Below are positions 1 through 10,128 of a DNA stretch of 64,000 nucleotides, piece after piece; positions within the stretch are counted from its first letter, which is position 1, and every line of letters starts with the position of its first letter. Both the position numbers and the translations under genes were made by a program. The notes beneath the pieces were generated by a model. The model made no database searches. It saw nothing but the letters and a program-made list of their open reading frames with translations, and had not been told where the DNA came from. The stretch comes from Aromatoleum toluclasticum ATCC 700605 (GTDB lineage: Bacteria > Pseudomonadota > Gammaproteobacteria > Burkholderiales > Rhodocyclaceae): NCBI RefSeq assembly GCF_000378245.1, contig NZ_KB899506.1, forward strand, positions 1-64,000, read 5' to 3'.

Positions 1-630
1 GACGAACACCCCGAACTCCTCCGCCGCATCGAGGATCCAGCGGTACAGGTAATCGGCGAAGCTGCGGCGGATCACGAGTTCCCAGCGCTCTTCATCGACG
101 CGGCGGATGACTGCCGAGCTCTTCGCGAAGACGCTGGAGACGCCCTTGCCGACCGGGAAGGCGCGCGGATGCACGTCGTAGGGGGTGCACTTCATCAAGA
201 GCTCGCGCACCTTCGGGCCCGTGAGCTCCAGCACCGTCTGGCCGCCGCTGGTGTTCATCACCGCGTAGTGACCGGTGAGCTCGCGCCGCAGCGCCGCCTC
301 GGCGTCGAACTCGAGCCCGGCCGGCACGACGATCAGCCACTCGTCGGGCGACATCCACTGCAGGCTCACGCCGCGCGCCTCGTCGCGCGCGACCGGACCG
401 AGCGCGAGCGGCAGCGCCAGACCCAGCACGCGCTCGACACCGGCGCGGAAGGCTTCGTCCTCGGCGCGCCCACGCAGCACGAGATGCCCGAGGAAGGGTT
501 TCTCGCGCACCACCACGCCGGCGTCACGCGCCGACGCGGCGAGCACGACGTTCACGCGCGTCATCGCCAGCGGCGACTCGGACTTCACCGCGCCACGCGG
601 ATTCAGGTCCATCTGTGCAATCTCAGACAT
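1..630 (-). CDS. soxG: Sarcosine oxidase gamma subunit SoxG (3' end cut by window edge)
   Basis: Gamma subunit of heterotetrameric sarcosine oxidase, which oxidatively demethylates sarcosine to glycine and passes the one-carbon unit to tetrahydrofolate. The frame opens with MSEIAQMDLN at 630 and stays open for 210 codons to the edge; since the family is about 200-210 residues, only a few residues and the stop are probably missing. The start overlaps the soxA stop by 8 bases, as usual for translationally coupled sox genes. The protein has GcvT-like character (segments such as SPDEWLIVVP and MNTSGGQTVLELTGP). It is the last visible gene of glyA-sdaA-soxB-soxD-soxA-soxG. Identity rests on both sequence and this gene order. 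Confidence 0.93.
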   Translation of the reverse strand, partial: MSEIAQMDLNPRGAVKSESPLAMTRVNVVLAASARDAGVVVREKPFLGHLVLRGRAEDEAFRAGVERVLGLALPLALGPVARDEARGVSLQWMSPDEWLIVVPAGLEFDAEAALRRELTGHYAVMNTSGGQTVLELTGPKVRELLMKCTPYDVHPRAFPVGKGVSSVFAKSSAVIRRVDEERWELVIRRSFADYLYRWILDAAEEFGVFV

Positions 631-3600
631 TTTGGCGTGCTCCTTCTGCATCCAGGAAGACCGGGCTCACGACCTCGGCCGCATGCACCCGGCCGTCGGC
701 CATCGGCAGATAAACGGTTTGCCCGATGCGCTGGCTGCCGCCCTTGACGACCGCGAGCGCGAACGAGTGGCCCAGGTTGGGGCTGTAATAGCTCGACGTG
801 ACGTGCCCGACCATGGGCATCGGGATGCGGATCTCCTTCTCGAGCACGATCTGCGCACCCTCGTCGAGCACCAGCTGCGGGTCGAGGGGCTTGAGGCCGA
901 CGAGCTGCTTGCGGTCCTCGCGCTTGGTGTCCGGGCGCGTCAGCGCGCGCCGCCCGATCCACGAGAAGGGCTTCTTGTAGCCCACGCACCACTGCATGCC
1001 CAGATCCTCGGGCGTCATCGAGCCGTCGGTTTCCTGGCCGACGATGATGAAGCCCTTCTCGGCGCGCAGCACGTGCATGGTCTCGGTGCCGTAGGGCGTC
1101 AGGCCGTACTTCTCGCCCTTCTCGAACAGCGCCTTCCACACATGCAGCGCGTGGTTGGCCTGCACGTTGATCTCGTAGGAGAGCTCGCCGGTGAAGGAGA
1201 TGCGATACACGCGCGCCGGGACGCCCGCGACCGTGCCTTCGCGCATGTCCATGAACTTGAAGTTGTCGCGCGCGAGGTCGATGTCGTCGGTGAGCTCCGC
1301 GAGGAGCTTCCGCGCGTTGGGGCCGTTGATCGCCATCGCCGCCCAGTGGTCGGTCACCGAGTTGAAATACACCTCCAGCTCGGGCCACTCGGTCTGGTGC
1401 CACAGCTCCATCCAGTCCAGCACCGCCGCGGCGCCGCCGGTCGTCGTGGTCATGTGGAAGTGGTTGTCGCCGATGCACGCGGTCACGCCGTCGTCCATCA
1501 CCATGCCGTCGTCCTTGCACATGAGGCCATAGCGGCACTTGCCGACGTCGAGCTTGGTCCAGGCGTTGGTGTAGATGCGGTTGAGGAACTCGCGCGCGTC
1601 CTTGCCCTGGATCTCGATCTTGCCCAGCGTCGAGGCGTCGAGGATGCCGACGCCTTCGCGCACGGCGCGGCATTCGCGCTGCACCGCCTCGTGCATGGTC
1701 TCGTTGCCGCGCGGGAAGTACCACGGACGCATCCACTGGCCCACTTCCTCGAACTTCGCGCCGTGCTCGACGTGCCACGCGTGCAGTGCCGTGAACCGAC
1801 GCGGGTCGAAGAACTCGCGGCAGTGGCGCCCGGCGATCGCGCCGAAGGTGATCGGCGTGTAGTTCGGGCGGAACACCGTGGTGCCGGTCTGCGGGATGGT
1901 CTGCTTCAGGCAGCGCGCGGCGATCGCCATGCCGTTGATGTTGCCGAGCTTGCCCTGGTCGGTGCCGAAGCCCATGCCGGTGTAGCGCTTGACGTGCTCG
2001 ATCGACTCGAAGCCTTCGCGCGTGGCGAGCTCGATGCCGGCCGCGGTGACGTCGTTCTGCGGATCGACGAACTGCTTCGGGGCGCGCATCGCGGGTTTCA
2101 CGTGCGGCACCTGGTAGAGCGCCGCGGCCTTGCCTTCGCGCACCTTGGCGACCTTGGGCAGCGCGGGCGCTTCGACCTTGAAGCCGGTGCGCTGGGCCGC
2201 GGCCACGCCGGCCGCGGCGCCGTCGGCGAGCGCTTCGGCAATCGCGCTCTTGCCGTGCACGCCGCCCACCGGGGTCATGCCCGGCACCTTGCCGGGCACG
2301 AAGCCGAGGATGTCATCGCGCCACTCGGGACGCGCACCGGTGTGCGCCGCCAGATGCACGACGGGGCTGTAGCCGCCCGAGCTCGCGATGGTGTCGCAGG
2401 ACAAGGTTTCGACGCGACCGGCGACCTTGAAGCCGCCGATGTCGATGCGCGCGACCTGCGCGCCCGTGACACGCTTCTTGCCGTTCGCTTCGATCACCGC
2501 GGAGCCGGGGATGATGCGGATGTTGCGCGCACGCGCTTCGTTGACGAGGTCGCCCTCGGGATGCTCGCGGGCATCGACGATCGCGACCACTTCGCGGCCG
2601 GCGTCCGCCCAGTCGAGCGCGGCGCGGTAGGCGTGGTCGTTGGCGGTCGACAGCACCAGGCGGCGGCCCGGGACGACGGCGTAGCGGCGGATGTAGGTCG
2701 ACACCGCACCGGCCACCATGCTGCCCGGCACATCGTTGTTGGCGAAGACGAGCGGACGCTCGTGCGTGCCGGTGGCGAGGATCACCTCGCCGGCGCGCAC
2801 GCGGTGCATGCGGGCGCGCACCTGGCGGCGGCCGTTGATGCTCGGCGCGAGATCCGCGAGATGCTCGGTGCGGCGCTCGTGCAGCGTCACGAAGTTGTGG
2901 TCGTGGTAGCCGTTGGCGGTGGTGCGCGGCAGCACCAGCACTTCGGGCAGGGTCGCGAGCTCGGCGAGCACGCTGGCGACCCACGCGGACGCCGGGCGGC
3001 CGTCGACGAGTTCGCGCGCATCGAGCAGCGATCCGCCCATCTCGTCCTGTTCGTCGCACACGATCACGCGTGCGCCGGAACGGCCCGCCGCCAAGGCTGC
3101 GGCCAATCCCGCCGGGCCCGCGCCGATCACCAGCACGTCGCAGTGGCGGTTGATGTGATCGTAGATGTCCGGGTCCTTCTCCTTCGGCGTGCGCCCGAGG
3201 CCGGCGGCCTTGCGGATGTACTTTTCGTACTTCGGCCACAGCGAGGCCGGTGCCATGAAGGTCTTGTAGTAGAAGCCCGGGGGCATCATGCGCCCGCCGA
3301 CGCTGCCGATCACGCCCAGCAGGTCGCGGTCGACGTTCGGCCAGCCGTTGGTGCTCGCGGCCACCAGCCCGCCGTAGAGCGCCTGTTGCGTCGCACGCAC
3401 GTTGGGCACCTGGCCCGCTTCGGTGGCCCCGAGCTGCACGATCGCATTCGGCTCCTCGGCGCCCGCGGCAACGATGCCGCGCGGGCGTGAGTACTTGAAG
3501 CTGCGGCCCACGACATCGACGCCGTTGGCGAGCAAGGCGGAGGCGAGCGTGTCGCCGGCGAAGCCCTCAAGGGTCTGGCCGTTGAAGCTGAAGCGCAGCG

Positions 3601-3652
3601 GGCGGCTGCGGTCGATGCGCCCGCCCGTACCGAGACGATTCTGCTGGCTCAT
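623..3652 (-). CDS. soxA: Sarcosine oxidase alpha subunit SoxA
   Basis: Large subunit (1009 aa) of tetrameric sarcosine oxidase. The N-terminal ~100 residues form the 2Fe-2S-ferredoxin-like domain (FSFNGQTLEGFAGDTLASAL). A dinucleotide-binding segment with VIGAGPAGLAAALAAGRSG follows at about residues 175-195. The C-terminal ~400 residues are a GcvT-like folate-binding domain (WMRPWYFPRG, GVGILDASTLGKIEIQGKDA, SFTGELSYEINV). In the family this subunit binds NAD+ and passes the methylene group to THF, giving 5,10-methylene-THF plus glycine and H2O2. The length matches the family. The start MSQQNRLGTGGRID overlaps the soxD stop by 4 bases (ATGA), indicating coupling. The + strand frame opposite it is an antisense shadow. 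Confidence 0.97.
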   Translation of the reverse strand: MSQQNRLGTGGRIDRSRPLRFSFNGQTLEGFAGDTLASALLANGVDVVGRSFKYSRPRGIVAAGAEEPNAIVQLGATEAGQVPNVRATQQALYGGLVAASTNGWPNVDRDLLGVIGSVGGRMMPPGFYYKTFMAPASLWPKYEKYIRKAAGLGRTPKEKDPDIYDHINRHCDVLVIGAGPAGLAAALAAGRSGARVIVCDEQDEMGGSLLDARELVDGRPASAWVASVLAELATLPEVLVLPRTTANGYHDHNFVTLHERRTEHLADLAPSINGRRQVRARMHRVRAGEVILATGTHERPLVFANNDVPGSMVAGAVSTYIRRYAVVPGRRLVLSTANDHAYRAALDWADAGREVVAIVDAREHPEGDLVNEARARNIRIIPGSAVIEANGKKRVTGAQVARIDIGGFKVAGRVETLSCDTIASSGGYSPVVHLAAHTGARPEWRDDILGFVPGKVPGMTPVGGVHGKSAIAEALADGAAAGVAAAQRTGFKVEAPALPKVAKVREGKAAALYQVPHVKPAMRAPKQFVDPQNDVTAAGIELATREGFESIEHVKRYTGMGFGTDQGKLGNINGMAIAARCLKQTIPQTGTTVFRPNYTPITFGAIAGRHCREFFDPRRFTALHAWHVEHGAKFEEVGQWMRPWYFPRGNETMHEAVQRECRAVREGVGILDASTLGKIEIQGKDAREFLNRIYTNAWTKLDVGKCRYGLMCKDDGMVMDDGVTACIGDNHFHMTTTTGGAAAVLDWMELWHQTEWPELEVYFNSVTDHWAAMAINGPNARKLLAELTDDIDLARDNFKFMDMREGTVAGVPARVYRISFTGELSYEINVQANHALHVWKALFEKGEKYGLTPYGTETMHVLRAEKGFIIVGQETDGSMTPEDLGMQWCVGYKKPFSWIGRRALTRPDTKREDRKQLVGLKPLDPQLVLDEGAQIVLEKEIRIPMPMVGHVTSSYYSPNLGHSFALAVVKGGSQRIGQTVYLPMADGRVHAAEVVSPVFLDAEGARQNV

Positions 3653-3948
3653 TTGGCCGCTCCTTTGTCAGCGGTGACCGAAGGCTTCTGGCCGACCTTG
3701 TAGGTTTCGTGAATCTGGTAGCTCACGGTGTCACGCGTCACGTTGAAGAACTTGCGGCAGCCCGCGGCGTGGTACCACAGCTCGTGGTGCAGGCCGCGCG
3801 GGTTCTTGCGGAAGAAGAGGTAGTTGCCCCAGTCTTCGTCGCTCGTGGCTTCCGGTTCCACCGGGCGCGCGATGTGCGCTTCGCCCTTCGGCCGGAACTC
3901 TTCCTCTTCGCGGGTTTCCGCGCAGTGCGGGCAGTAGATGTGCAGCAT
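3649..3948 (-). CDS. soxD: Sarcosine oxidase delta subunit SoxD
   Basis: Small zinc-binding subunit (99 aa). MLHIYCPHCAETREEEEF gives the Cys-x2-Cys pair near the N-terminus, and HAAGCRKFFNVTRDT gives the downstream His/Cys ligands, as in SoxD of known tetrameric enzymes. The longer upstream open frame is rejected because it only reads into soxB in another frame; the ATG at 3948 gives the family length. It lies 14 bases after soxB and overlaps soxA by 4 bases. No catalysis is expected; the role is structural. Confidence 0.95.
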   Translation of the reverse strand: MLHIYCPHCAETREEEEFRPKGEAHIARPVEPEATSDEDWGNYLFFRKNPRGLHHELWYHAAGCRKFFNVTRDTVSYQIHETYKVGQKPSVTADKGAAK

Positions 3949-3962
3949 GGGTGCGGCTCCTG

Positions 3963-5213
3963 TCAGTGCGCGACGCCCGCGGCGCCGTGCTCGTCGATGA
4001 GTTTTCCGGAGATGAAGCGGTCGATGGAGAACGGCGCGGCGAGCGGATGCGCCTTGCCCGCGGCCAAGGTCGCCGCAAAGACGTTGCCCGAGCCCGGGGT
4101 GGCCTTGAAGCCGCCGGTGCCCCAGCCGCAGTTGAAGAAGAGCCCCCCCACCGGGGTGGCCGAGATGATCGGGCACGCGTCCGGGCAGGTATCGACGATG
4201 CCGCCCCACTGGCGGTTCATGCGCACGCGCGAGAAGATCGGGAACATCTCGACGATGGCCTGCAGCGTGTGTTCGATGGTCGCGTAGCTGCCGCGCTGGC
4301 CGTAGCCGTTGTAGCCGTCGATGCCCGCGCCGATCACGAGGTCGCCCTTGTCCGACTGGCTCACGTAGCCGTGCACCTTGTTCGACATCACGACGGTGTC
4401 GAGGATGGGCTTCATCGGCTCGGACACCAGCGCCTGCAGCGGGTGCGATTCGATCGGCAGCTGGAAGCCCGCCATCTTCGCGAGCACACCGGAGTTGCCG
4501 GCAGTCACGACCCCCACCGTGTCGGCGGCGATGAAGCCGCGGTTGGTCTCGACGCCGACGACCTTGTTGCCGTTCTTGCGGATGCCGGTGACTTCGGTCT
4601 GCTGCAGCATGTCCACGCCCAGCGCGTCCGCGCCGCGGGCGAAGCCCCAGGCCACCGCATCATGGCGCGCCACGCCGCCGCGCGGCTGCCAGGAGGCGCC
4701 CATCACCGGATAGCGCGTGTTCTTCGACAGGTCCATGATCGGCACGATCTCCTGGATCTGCTTGACGTCCAGCACTTCGCCGTCGATGCCGTTGAGGCGG
4801 TTGGCATTGACGCGGCGGTGGATGTCGCGCATGTCCTGCAGCGTGTGGCCGAGGTTCATCACGCCGCGCTGGGAGTACATCACGTTGTAGTTCAGATCCT
4901 GGGAGAGGCCTTCCCACAGCTTCATCGCGTGCTCGTACAGCCACGCGGCCTCGTCCCACAGGTAGTTCGAGCGCACGATGGTGGTGTTGCGCGCGGTGTT
5001 GCCCCCGCCCAGCCAGCCCTTCTCGACCACCGCGACGTTGGTGATGCCGTGTTCCTTGGCGAGGTAATAGGCGGTGGCGAGCCCGTGGCCGCCGCCGCCG
5101 ACGATCACGATGTCGTATTTCTTCTTCGGCGTCGGGTTGCGCCACGCGCGCTGCCAGTTCTCGTGGTAGGTGAGCGCGTGCTTGACGAGCCCGAATCCCG
5201 AGTAATGCTGCAT
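3963..5213 (-). CDS. soxB: Sarcosine oxidase beta subunit SoxB
   Basis: Catalytic FAD/FMN subunit (416 aa) that oxidises sarcosine. The N-terminus [20 protein letters not shown] is typical of SoxB, followed by the FAD-binding Rossmann motif [20 protein letters not shown]. It belongs to the D-amino-acid oxidase (DAO) superfamily; the distal part has [20 protein letters not shown] near the C-terminus, the region that packs on the flavin. It follows sdaA by 17 bases and precedes soxD by 14, so it is in the glyA-sdaA-soxBDAG operon. In this locus it receives sarcosine from creatinase and from N-carbamoylsarcosine amidohydrolase. Confidence 0.97.
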   Translation of the reverse strand: MQHYSGFGLVKHALTYHENWQRAWRNPTPKKKYDIVIVGGGGHGLATAYYLAKEHGITNVAVVEKGWLGGGNTARNTTIVRSNYLWDEAAWLYEHAMKLWEGLSQDLNYNVMYSQRGVMNLGHTLQDMRDIHRRVNANRLNGIDGEVLDVKQIQEIVPIMDLSKNTRYPVMGASWQPRGGVARHDAVAWGFARGADALGVDMLQQTEVTGIRKNGNKVVGVETNRGFIAADTVGVVTAGNSGVLAKMAGFQLPIESHPLQALVSEPMKPILDTVVMSNKVHGYVSQSDKGDLVIGAGIDGYNGYGQRGSYATIEHTLQAIVEMFPIFSRVRMNRQWGGIVDTCPDACPIISATPVGGLFFNCGWGTGGFKATPGSGNVFAATLAAGKAHPLAAPFSIDRFISGKLIDEHGAAGVAH

Positions 5214-5230
5214 GTCCTATCTCCTCGTCT

Positions 5231-6610
<1,380 letters not shown>

Positions 6611-6632
6611 GACGTGTCGCTCCGCGGGCCGT

Positions 6633-7907
6633 TCAGCGGCTGGCCGGATAGACCGGGAAGCGCGCGCACAGGGCCGAGACCTTCTCGCGTACCGCGGCGA
6701 TCACCGACTCGATTTGGTCACCCCGGTCGATGTGGTCGAGCACGTCGCAGATCCAGTGCGTCAGCTCCTTCGCCTCGGCTTCCTTCAGGCCACGCGTGGT
6801 GATCGCGGGCGTGCCGATGCGGATGCCGCTGGTGACGAAGGGCGATTGCGGGTCGTTGGGCACGGCGTTCTTGTTCACCGTGATGTGGGCCGCACCGAGT
6901 GCCGCATCGGCCTGCTTGCCGGTGAGGCCCTTGGCGACCAGATCGACGAGGAAGAGGTGATCGTCCGTGCCGCCCGAGACGATCTTGTAGCCGCGCTCGA
7001 TGAACACGCCCGCCATCGTGCGCGCGTTCTTCAGCACCTGCTGCTGGTAGGCGCGGAACTCGGGCTGCAGCGCTTCCTTCAGCGCCACCGCCTTGGCGGC
7101 GATCACGTGCATCAGCGGGCCACCCTGGATGCCGGGGAACACCACCGCGTTGAGCTTCTTCTCGAGCTCCGCGTTGGCGCGCGCCAGGATCAGGCCGCCG
7201 CGCGGGCCGCGCAGGGTCTTGTGCGTGGTCGTCGTGACGACGTCGGCGAAGGGGATGGGGTTGGGATAGAGACCCGCGGCGACCAGCCCCGCGACGTGCG
7301 CCATGTCGACGAAGAGCTTGGCGCCGACGAGGTCGGCGATCTCGCGGAAGCGCTTCCAGTCGACCACGCGCGAGTACGCGGAGAAGCCGGCGACGATCAT
7401 CCTGGGCTTGTGCTCCTTCGCGAGCGCCTCGACCTGGTCGTAGTCGATCTCGCCGGTCGCTTCATCGAGGCCGTACTGCACCGCGTTGTAGAGCTTGCCG
7501 GAGAAGTTCACCTTGGCGCCGTGCGTGAGGTGACCGCCATGCGCGAGACTCATGCCCAGCACCGTGTCGTGCGGCTCCAGGAGCGCCATGTACACCGCGG
7601 CGTTCGCCTGCGAGCCCGAGTGCGGCTGCACATTCGCGTAGTCCGCGCCGAAGAGGCGCTTGGCGCGGTCGATCGCGAGCTGCTCGACGACATCCACATG
7701 CTCGCAGCCGCCGTAGTAGCGCTTGGCGGGGTAGCCTTCCGCGTACTTGTTGGTGAGCACGCTGCCCTGCGCCTCGAGCACCCGCGGGCTGGTGTAGTTC
7801 TCGGAGGCGATCAGTTCGATGTGCGATTCCTGGCGCTCGAACTCGGCGTCCATCGCCGCCTTCAGTTCGTCGTCAAAATCGGCAATGCGGTCGCTCAGTG
7901 CAAACAT
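6633..7907 (-). CDS. glyA: Serine hydroxymethyltransferase
   Basis: PLP enzyme (424 aa) joining glycine and 5,10-methylene-THF to serine plus THF. The start is [12 protein letters not shown] at 7907, preceded by a GAGGAGAC ribosome site. The PLP-lysine motif [15 protein letters not shown] is intact, and [20 protein letters not shown] is the hallmark N-terminal motif. It is the first gene of the operon glyA-sdaA-soxBDAG. A biosynthetic glyA probably exists elsewhere in the genome (inference); this copy looks dedicated to sarcosine catabolism, where it recycles folate loaded by sarcosine oxidase. Confidence 0.97.
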   Translation of the reverse strand: MFALSDRIADFDDELKAAMDAEFERQESHIELIASENYTSPRVLEAQGSVLTNKYAEGYPAKRYYGGCEHVDVVEQLAIDRAKRLFGADYANVQPHSGSQANAAVYMALLEPHDTVLGMSLAHGGHLTHGAKVNFSGKLYNAVQYGLDEATGEIDYDQVEALAKEHKPRMIVAGFSAYSRVVDWKRFREIADLVGAKLFVDMAHVAGLVAAGLYPNPIPFADVVTTTTHKTLRGPRGGLILARANAELEKKLNAVVFPGIQGGPLMHVIAAKAVALKEALQPEFRAYQQQVLKNARTMAGVFIERGYKIVSGGTDDHLFLVDLVAKGLTGKQADAALGAAHITVNKNAVPNDPQSPFVTSGIRIGTPAITTRGLKEAEAKELTHWICDVLDHIDRGDQIESVIAAVREKVSALCARFPVYPASR

Positions 7908-8092
7908 GGGATCCTGTCTCCTCGGTTTATCGGCTGTCGTAAAAGCCTTGTGTCGCCGCAACATCACGGCTTCTTGGGAGGAGATGGTAGAAACTCTCGC
8001 CAACTCCCCTTTGCCTGTATCCGTCATGCTCTTGCTTGATACGGACCGGGGCGGCGGGCCGGCGGGAATTCTGAACGTGCGGCGCATTGGGT
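7908..8092. other. Leader/promoter region of the glyA-sox operon
   Basis: Untranslated stretch upstream of glyA. On the minus strand it has a GAGGAGAC Shine-Dalgarno site next to glyA and a G/C-rich upstream part. I see no convincing sigma-70 hexamers and no riboswitch I could defend. It does not contain the 54-bp motif found before the amidohydrolase and dipeptidase genes, so the sox operon is probably under another regulator, for example one of the GlxA-type proteins in the window (inference). Confidence 0.5.
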
Positions 8093-8215
8093 CTCGCTAA
8101 CGAGAAGTTCATCCTCGGTTCAAAAGATGCTTGGGAGACCTTTAGCGTTACTTCTTCGCGCTGTGCGACGCGGCAAATTTCTCGCCCTTCATTGCGCAGG
8201 AAGACTCGACCGGAA
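8093..8215 (+). pseudogene. Frameshifted remnant of a second lysR gene
   Basis: About 120 bases match the effector-domain part of the intact lysR at 18426-18545. The first part reads [17 protein letters not shown] against [17 protein letters not shown]. After a one-base deletion the next frame reads FFALCDAANFSPFIAQEDST against FFALCHAANFSPLVAQEAST. Nothing recognisable of the rest of a LysR protein flanks it. It is therefore a decayed fragment of a close paralogue, lying between glyA and amidohydrolase copy 1 in the same orientation as the intact gene. It supports the view that a lysR-amidohydrolase module was duplicated and one regulator then lost. Confidence 0.8.
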
Positions 8216-8219
8216 CGCG

Positions 8220-8259
8220 AAAAAAAGCGACCCGCAAGCCTGGAGCGCCTGCGGATCGC
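8220..8259 (-). terminator. Rho-independent terminator after amidohydrolase copy 1
   Basis: On the minus strand a long stem (arms 8227-8239 and 8247-8259, two mismatches, 7-base loop) is followed by seven U residues (plus-strand A run 8220-8226). It lies about 80 bases past the amidohydrolase stop and separates that gene from the lysR remnant and glyA. Confidence 0.85.
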
Positions 8260-8339
8260 GAGGGGGAGACACAATTCCCGCTGGGCGGGTCAAGCGCGGT
8301 AAGCCGGCAGAGGTAACCGCGCCCCCGCCACGAGCACGA

Positions 8340-9026
8340 TCAGCCCTTCATCGAGTACAGGTAATCGACGCAGCGGTCGACCGACTCGACGTCGGCGAAC
8401 TTCGCATCGATGTCGAACAGGTTCCACTCGACCGCGCCGGGCACGCGGTCGCCGATGCACTCGCGCACGGCGATGGTGCGGAAGCCTTCGGCGAGGCCGT
8501 CGCACAGCGTCGTGCGCACGCAGGCCGAGGCGGTCACGCCGGTCACGAGGATGGTGTCGACACCGGCCGCGCGCAGGAAACCCGCGAGGTAGGTGCCATG
8601 GAAGGAACTCGCGCGCTTCTTGATCAGCACCTGCTCACCGGCGATCGGCGCGATGCGCGAGTCGATCGCCCAGATGTTCTCGTCTTCCTGATTGACGACA
8701 TCGACCGGGATCTTGTTGTGCCACAGACCCATATCGGTGTGCGGATTCTTGCGATCCGTGACCTGGTAGCAGGTCGTCACGTGGATCACCGGGTGGTTGT
8801 TCTCGCGGCAGGCCTTCAGCAGCCGCTGCACGCCGGGGATGATCTCGTCGTCGATCTTCTCGCAGGTGAAGGGATTGCCCGGCCGGGTCCAGGCGTTGGC
8901 GAGGTCGACGTTGATCAGCGCCGGCTTCTTGCCGAAGCCCACGCGGCGCTGGAAGCCGCGTTCCTGGTAGAGCTTGGTGGCTTCGGCGAAGGCTTGCTTG
9001 AGCATGTCGTTGAGTTGGGTGTCCAT
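8340..9026 (-). CDS. N-carbamoylsarcosine amidohydrolase, copy 1
   Basis: Isochorismatase-like cysteine hydrolase (228 aa from MDTQLNDMLK) that splits N-carbamoylsarcosine into sarcosine, CO2 and ammonia. The family triad is visible: Asp41 in LINVDLANAW, Lys in LIKKRASSFHGT (136 or 137), and Cys169 in VTASACVRTT. An upstream in-frame ATG at 9044 is less likely because the GGAG site at about 9034-9038 suits 9026. A copy at 23904-24590 differs at only four residues, all within the first 34. It is transcribed alone: a promoter motif lies upstream and a terminator downstream. It completes N-methylhydantoin breakdown after HyuAB. Confidence 0.93.
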   Translation of the reverse strand: MDTQLNDMLKQAFAEATKLYQERGFQRRVGFGKKPALINVDLANAWTRPGNPFTCEKIDDEIIPGVQRLLKACRENNHPVIHVTTCYQVTDRKNPHTDMGLWHNKIPVDVVNQEDENIWAIDSRIAPIAGEQVLIKKRASSFHGTYLAGFLRAAGVDTILVTGVTASACVRTTLCDGLAEGFRTIAVRECIGDRVPGAVEWNLFDIDAKFADVESVDRCVDYLYSMKG

Positions 9027-9033
9027 GTGATCG

Positions 9034-9085
9034 TCTCCAGACAATGATTTCGGGGGTGAGCGACAAGAAGTTCTCTGTCTGGAGA
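9034..9085 (-). promoter_or_regulatory. Inverted repeat in amidohydrolase leader overlapping the RBS (copy 1)
   Basis: A perfect 10-bp inverted repeat (TCTCCAGACA at 9034-9043, TGTCTGGAGA at 9076-9085, 32-base spacer). On the minus strand the start-proximal arm contains the GGAG ribosome site 8 bases before ATG. The same repeat is kept at copy 2 although much of the spacer differs. It could be an RNA hairpin hiding the RBS, or a DNA operator around the transcription start; the sequence does not decide between them. Confidence 0.6.
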
Positions 9086-9139
9086 AATACTATTCTTTAT
9101 TGTTTCCTCATCTATTTACAGTTTCGCTTAGATAATTGC
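9086..9139 (-). promoter_or_regulatory. 54-bp shared promoter motif, site 1 (amidohydrolase copy 1)
   Basis: In plus-strand order it has AATACTAT at 9086, TATTTACAG at 9113 and ATAATTGC at 9132. The same three blocks occur with identical spacing (27 and 19 bases) at 17771, 23647 and 24650. Read on the minus strand this puts a -10-like ATAGTATT next to the gene and two upstream blocks at about -40 and -60, the usual layout of a LysR-activated promoter with a poor -35. Confidence 0.75.
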
Positions 9140-9185
9140 TCAAAATTGCAATAGCGACAGACAAGCCCCCTCTGTGCGGCGGACA

Positions 9186-9235
9186 AAGAAAACGCGGGCG
9201 CAATGCGCCGGCAAATCGCCGCACATTGCGCCCGC
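9186..9235 (-). terminator. Rho-independent terminator after the first Tsx-like gene
   Basis: A perfect 12-bp stem (9194-9205 and 9224-9235) with a further inner stem, followed on the minus strand by a U-rich tract (plus AAAGAAAA at about 9185-9192). It lies 45 bases past the stop at 9280 and separates the hyuA-hyuB-permease-porin unit from the amidohydrolase promoter. Confidence 0.85.
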
Positions 9236-9279
9236 AGAGGCCGCAGCGCAAACGCCGCGGCCGTGCTACTCAATACGGA

Positions 9280-10089
9280 TCAGAACTTCACGACGGCCAT
9301 GATGTTGGGGAAGCTCTCGTCGAGCCCGTCAATGCCGTACTTGTTGTGCCAGTACTGGTATTCGGTACCGATAAAGAATGCATCGCGGCGTCCCGAAACG
9401 AGTTCGCCCACGTCCAGCCGCAGCTGTGGCTGGCATAGCAGCTGGTTCACCGTGCCCTGCCCGCGCGCACCGATGTAGTCGCAGAAGCCCTCGAAACTCC
9501 AGTGTGTGGGGCCGATGCTGAACGGCAGTTGCCATACCGGCGTCACCTGGTAACTCTTGCGGTAATGGGTCGGGGCGCCGTCGAACTGCGAACGGTCGTC
9601 GTAGGCCAGCAGATCGACGTTGAAGTAGTTGAAACCGGGAAGCGCGAGATCCAGGGTCACGCCATACAGCAGGATCCGCGTCGCCGCGCCGCCGGTCGAC
9701 GAGCCTGCGTTCACCCCGGCCGTCAGGCTCACGTCCTTCAGCATCCCGCCGCCGAAGGTTGCGCCGCTTGTCTTGCCCAGGCTGAGGTAGTGGTAATACT
9801 CCCCGTAGATGTCGTTCGAACGCGGCGCATTCTTCGTTCCCCAGTAGGAATCGACGAAGAAGTAGTTGCGCCCGTAGGCATACCCGCTCACGTGTTGCAG
9901 GGTGACCGTCGTCTTCGTCACGTCGTCGTGAATGCCCGGATCGCGAAAGCCCGTTCCGTTCATGACCTGCACGTCGGTCTGGCTCCAGTCGGCTGCCGTC
10001 GCCTGCCCCGCTCCGGCTGCCAGCGCGAAGGCCAGGACGCTCGCCGCTGCGCTGCCGGCGGACTTGTGGTTCGTGGAAAACTGCTTCAT
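9280..10089 (-). CDS. Tsx-like outer-membrane channel protein 1
   Basis: Predicted outer-membrane beta-barrel (269 aa). The N-terminal signal peptide has a hydrophobic core SAAASVLAFALAAGAGQ with cleavage near ATAADW. The mature part alternates aromatic/polar residues (YGRNYFFVDSYWG, YHYLSLGKTSG) and ends in Phe (NIMAVVKF), the sorting signature of bacterial barrels. It resembles the nucleoside-specific channel Tsx family. It lies 39 bases after the NCS1 permease gene, suggesting outer-membrane entry of N-methylhydantoin or creatinine for that permease (inference). A second such protein is at 41348-42175. Confidence 0.8.
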   Translation of the reverse strand: MKQFSTNHKSAGSAAASVLAFALAAGAGQATAADWSQTDVQVMNGTGFRDPGIHDDVTKTTVTLQHVSGYAYGRNYFFVDSYWGTKNAPRSNDIYGEYYHYLSLGKTSGATFGGGMLKDVSLTAGVNAGSSTGGAATRILLYGVTLDLALPGFNYFNVDLLAYDDRSQFDGAPTHYRKSYQVTPVWQLPFSIGPTHWSFEGFCDYIGARGQGTVNQLLCQPQLRLDVGELVSGRRDAFFIGTEYQYWHNKYGIDGLDESFPNIMAVVKF

Positions 10090-10128
10090 TCCAGATGCTC
10101 CTTTTGTCGTTTTGGTAGCTGCCGGGAA

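Noticed and set aside
275-3490. Very long open frame on the plus strand opposite soxA (1071 codons)
   Set aside because: High-GC antisense shadow: composition rich in Arg, Ala, His and Val with no domain, while the minus strand encodes a complete, recognisable SoxA.
7909-8092. GAGAGTTTCTACC in the glyA leader (minus strand), reminiscent of the purine riboswitch core
   Set aside because: The needed P2/P3 stems and loop sequences do not form around it; chance match. A glycine riboswitch was also considered but its conserved segments are not there.
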